Assembly (NCBI RefSeq): GCF_002795865.1
Contig: NZ_CP024920.1
Location: 558,001 to 622,000, forward strand
From: Qipengyuania seohaensis
GTDB lineage: Bacteria > Pseudomonadota > Alphaproteobacteria > Sphingomonadales > Sphingomonadaceae
Direction: 5' to 3'
Length of the DNA: 64,000 nt
Shown: positions 61,475 to 64,000 of the stretch, piece by piece
Layout: the number at the start of each line of letters is the position of its first letter
Numbering within the stretch: the stretch's first letter is position 1
Notes under the pieces: generated by a model
The model's database searches: none
What the model was told of the DNA's origin: nothing
The model's input: the letters and a program-made list of their open reading frames with translations, nothing else
Made by a program: the position numbers and the translations under genes

Positions 61475-63652
61475 ATGAGCCCTCCGATGAACCGCGTGCG
61501 CTGCCTCGTCCTCAATGCCGCCCTCGGCCCGCTCGACTACAAGGTGCCCGAAGGCATGGAAGTCGGTCCGGGCCATGTGGTCGAGTGTCCGCTTGGGCCG
61601 CGCACGATCATCGGAATCGTCTGGGAGAGCGAACGGCTTCCCGGCACCGAGGTTCCGGCGGAGAAGCTGCGCCCGCTACGCTCGATCCTGCCGGTACCGC
61701 CCCTGTCCGCGCCGCTGAGGCGGCTGATCGAGTGGACAGCCGATTACTACGTCGCCTCCTTGTCTAGCGTGGCGCGCATGGCGCTTTCCTCTGGCGGCGC
61801 GCTCAAAGGGCCGGCGACCATCACGGAATATCGCCTGACCGGAGGCATGCCCGAGCGCATGACACCGCAACGCCATGCAGCGATGGAGGCTCTCGAGAGC
61901 GAACAAGCCACTATCCGCGAGCTGGCCGGTATCGCGGGCGTGTCGGAGGGCGTGCTGCGCGGCCTCGTCAACCAGGGTGCGCTGGAACCGGTGGAGGTCG
62001 ATTGCGACCGCCCCTTCGACGAAGCGCGGCCCGATTTCACGCATGTGGATCTCAGCGAAAACCAGCAGCAGGCGGCCGATACCTTGAGCGAGGCCGTACG
62101 CCAGGAGAAATTCGCACCTTACCTGCTCGACGGCGTAACCGGATCGGGCAAGACCGAAACCTATTTCGAACCGGTTGCCGAAGCGCTGCGGATGGGCCGG
62201 CAGGTGCTGGTCCTGTTGCCGGAAATCGCGCTGACCGAAAACTTCCTTCACCGCTTCGAAGAGCGGTTCGGCGTCACCCCCGTCCTCTGGCACTCCTCGC
62301 TGAAGTCCACCCAGCGCCGCCGTGCATGGCGAAACGTGGCGAGCGGCGATGCGCAGGTCGTGGTGGGCGCTCGTTCGGCCTTGTTTCTGCCGTTTCGCAA
62401 TCTCGGCTTCATCGTCGTCGACGAAGCGCACGAGACCAGCTTCAAGCAGGAAGACGGCGTGCGCTACAATGCCCGCGACGTTGCCGTCATGCGCGCGCAC
62501 TTCGAAGGCATTCCCGTTGTCCTCGCCAGCGCCACCCCGGCTCTGGAAAGCCTGCAGATGGCCGAGAGCGGCGTTTATGCGAAACTCGACCTGCCCAGCC
62601 GGTTCGGCGGGGCGGAATTGCCGGCCATCGACACGATCGACCTGACGGAAGAAAAGCCGCCGCAAGGAATGTGGCTAGCACAGCGGCTGATCGACGGCAT
62701 CGCCGAGCGGCTGGAGCGCAAGGAACAATCGCTCCTCTTCCTGAACCGCCGCGGCTATGCGCCGTTGACCCTGTGCCGCAATTGCGGGTTCCGCTTCCAG
62801 TGCCCCAATTGCAGCGCGTGGCTGGTCGAACACCGTTTCACCCGACGGCTTGCCTGCCACCACTGCGGACATGAGACGCCAAGTCCCGCCTCATGCCCCG
62901 AATGCGGCGAGCCCGATTGCCTCGTCGCCTGCGGTCCCGGCGTCGAGCGCATCGCCGACGAGGTGGCGGAGCGGCTGCCCGATGCGCGCGTCTTCGTCGC
63001 CACGTCGGACACACTCAATTCGCCGGGTCGCGCCGCGGAATTCATCGCGCAGGTCGAAACAGGGGCGATCGACGTTATCGTCGGCACCCAGCTGGTGACC
63101 AAGGGCTTTCACTTCCCGGAGCTTACGCTGGTAGGCGTAGTCGATGCCGATCTCGGCCTCGAGGGAGGCGACTTGCGCGCGGGCGAGCGGACCTATCAGC
63201 AAGTCGCGCAGGTTGCGGGGCGTGCCGGTCGAGGATCGAAGCCCGGCGAAGTGCTGATCCAGACCCGCCATCCCGAAGCCAGCGTGATTGCTGCCCTTGC
63301 CGCCGGAGATCGCGACGCCTTCTACGAAGCCGAAACCGAAATGCGGCGCGAGGCCGGCGCCCCGCCCTTCGGCCGCTGGGCGTCGATCATCATCTCTTCC
63401 GAAGACGAGGCGGAGGCGCGCGAGGCAGCCCGGCGGATCGGCGATGCGCGTCCCGACGTGCCCGATCTCATGATACTTGGCCCCGCGCCCGCACCCATGG
63501 CGCTTCTGCGTGGACGGTATCGCTATCGCCTGCTCATGAACGCGCGCCGCAGCGTGCAGTTGCAGGATGTCATCCGTCGCTGGCTTTCCAGCCTCGATCA
63601 TCCCCCGGGCGTCCGCGTCGGGGTGGATGTCGATCCCTACAGTTTCGTGTAG
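61475..63652 (+). CDS. priA: primosomal protein N' (replication restart helicase PriA)
   Basis: PriA restarts stalled replication forks. The 725-residue protein has the N-terminal 3'-end-binding domain, Walker A GVTGSGKTETY, DEAH box (VVDEAHETSF), and the zinc-binding region with eight Cys (CRNCGFRFQCPNC, CHHCGHETPSPASCPECG, C...). Motifs VGTQLVTKGFHFP and QVAGRAGRG are in the second helicase half. Normal length. Confidence 0.97.
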   Translation: MSPPMNRVRCLVLNAALGPLDYKVPEGMEVGPGHVVECPLGPRTIIGIVWESERLPGTEVPAEKLRPLRSILPVPPLSAPLRRLIEWTADYYVASLSSVARMALSSGGALKGPATITEYRLTGGMPERMTPQRHAAMEALESEQATIRELAGIAGVSEGVLRGLVNQGALEPVEVDCDRPFDEARPDFTHVDLSENQQQAADTLSEAVRQEKFAPYLLDGVTGSGKTETYFEPVAEALRMGRQVLVLLPEIALTENFLHRFEERFGVTPVLWHSSLKSTQRRRAWRNVASGDAQVVVGARSALFLPFRNLGFIVVDEAHETSFKQEDGVRYNARDVAVMRAHFEGIPVVLASATPALESLQMAESGVYAKLDLPSRFGGAELPAIDTIDLTEEKPPQGMWLAQRLIDGIAERLERKEQSLLFLNRRGYAPLTLCRNCGFRFQCPNCSAWLVEHRFTRRLACHHCGHETPSPASCPECGEPDCLVACGPGVERIADEVAERLPDARVFVATSDTLNSPGRAAEFIAQVETGAIDVIVGTQLVTKGFHFPELTLVGVVDADLGLEGGDLRAGERTYQQVAQVAGRAGRGSKPGEVLIQTRHPEASVIAALAAGDRDAFYEAETEMRREAGAPPFGRWASIIISSEDEAEAREAARRIGDARPDVPDLMILGPAPAPMALLRGRYRYRLLMNARRSVQLQDVIRRWLSSLDHPPGVRVGVDVDPYSFV

Positions 63653-63663
63653 GTAGCGCTGCC

Positions 63664-64000
63664 ATGTGCAATCTCTATCGCATGACCAAGAACGCCACCG
63701 AAGTCGCGCAATTGTTCGACGCAGTGGCGGAGATCGGCAGTAATGCGGGCGGCGAAATCTATCCCGGCTATTCCGGCATCGTGATCGCAGGCGGCAAGGT
63801 CGAGACCATGACCTGGGGCTTTCCCCTCCAGCGCAAGGGCGCAAAGGGCCAGCCGCTCAAGCCCAAGCCGGTGAACAATGCACGTACCGACAAGCTCTCC
63901 GGTCCTTTCTGGAAAAGCAGCTTTACAGAGCGGCGTTGCTTGATCCCTCTGGAAAGCTTTGCCGAAGCGCAGGGCAAGAAAGGCGCGATGACACGCACCT
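63664..64000 (+). CDS. SRAP/HMCES-family protein, 3' end outside the window
   Basis: The first 112 codons of a SOS-response-associated peptidase-like protein: MCNLY with the catalytic Cys2, PGYSGIVIAGG, METMTWGFP-type TMTWGFPLQRK, and NARTDKLSGPFWK. HMCES-type proteins bind abasic sites in single-stranded DNA through Cys2. It follows priA by 11 nt and is probably co-transcribed with it. Confidence 0.92.
   Translation, partial: MCNLYRMTKNATEVAQLFDAVAEIGSNAGGEIYPGYSGIVIAGGKVETMTWGFPLQRKGAKGQPLKPKPVNNARTDKLSGPFWKSSFTERRCLIPLESFAEAQGKKGAMTRT

Overview
The window comes from the chromosome of a GC-rich alphaproteobacterium, most likely Sphingomonadales and probably an Erythrobacteraceae genus such as Erythrobacter or Qipengyuania. 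The clues are a yajC-secD-secF cluster, a class I lysyl-tRNA synthetase, a gene-transfer-agent-type 3TM holin, a GTTC-N7-GTTC (alphaproteobacterial LexA) box, and overall codon use. This placement is inferred from gene content only; no 16S or database comparison was possible.

Layout. 1-12.3 kb is core chromosome: the end of a glycosyltransferase, secF-secD-yajC, tRNA-Pro(GGG), a 3TM holin, aroQ, accB-accC, a GFA protein, an Lrp regulator, a HisKA-containing protein and a polysaccharide deacetylase. 12.38-27.49 kb is a 15.1-kb integrative island inserted in the 3' end of a CAT-anticodon tRNA gene. It has a tyrosine integrase, a 17-bp att duplication at both ends, and a 22-bp repeat placed exactly 63 nt inside each att core. 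Its cargo is a type I restriction-modification operon (hsdM-hsdS-abi-hsdR-ygjP-like) with an Abi_C gene between hsdS and hsdR, a divergent Lys/Arg-rich gene, an HNH protein, a serine recombinase next to a nested palindrome, and three proteins I do not recognise. 27.5-44.5 kb is core again: tRNA-Pro(TGG), a MATE pump, two diguanylate cyclases and one PAS-GGDEF-EAL-PilZ protein, an M28 peptidase, a glycosyltransferase, ettA, an FKBP isomerase, an RcnB-like protein, cytochrome b561, a 2OG-Fe(II) oxygenase and lysS.

44.55-54.04 kb is a second unusual region. A truncated, about 94% identical copy of the first 338 bp of an SOS-controlled XPD/DinG-type helicase gene, including its LexA box, lies 9.2 kb upstream of the intact gene in the same orientation. 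Between the copies are a decayed amino-acid permease, two MFS transporters, a small secreted protein, a winged-helix/TPR regulator, a lipoprotein, and a divergent lrp / methionine gamma-lyase pair. The rest (56.5-64 kb) is core: sixA, a TonB-domain protein, soxR with a clear sox box facing a VOC gene, an amidohydrolase, an ArsR regulator, a DUF4197-like protein, priA and the start of an SRAP gene.

How parts work together. secDF-yajC assists protein export. accB-accC feeds fatty acid synthesis, and an RNA stem-loop covers the accB ribosome binding site. The island is best read as a mobile defence module. The lrp-megL pair looks like an amino-acid-responsive catabolic unit with three operator half-sites and a hairpin over the megL ribosome binding site. 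A 37-bp element shared by the leaders of aroQ and lysS is a further candidate regulatory or dispersed repeat.
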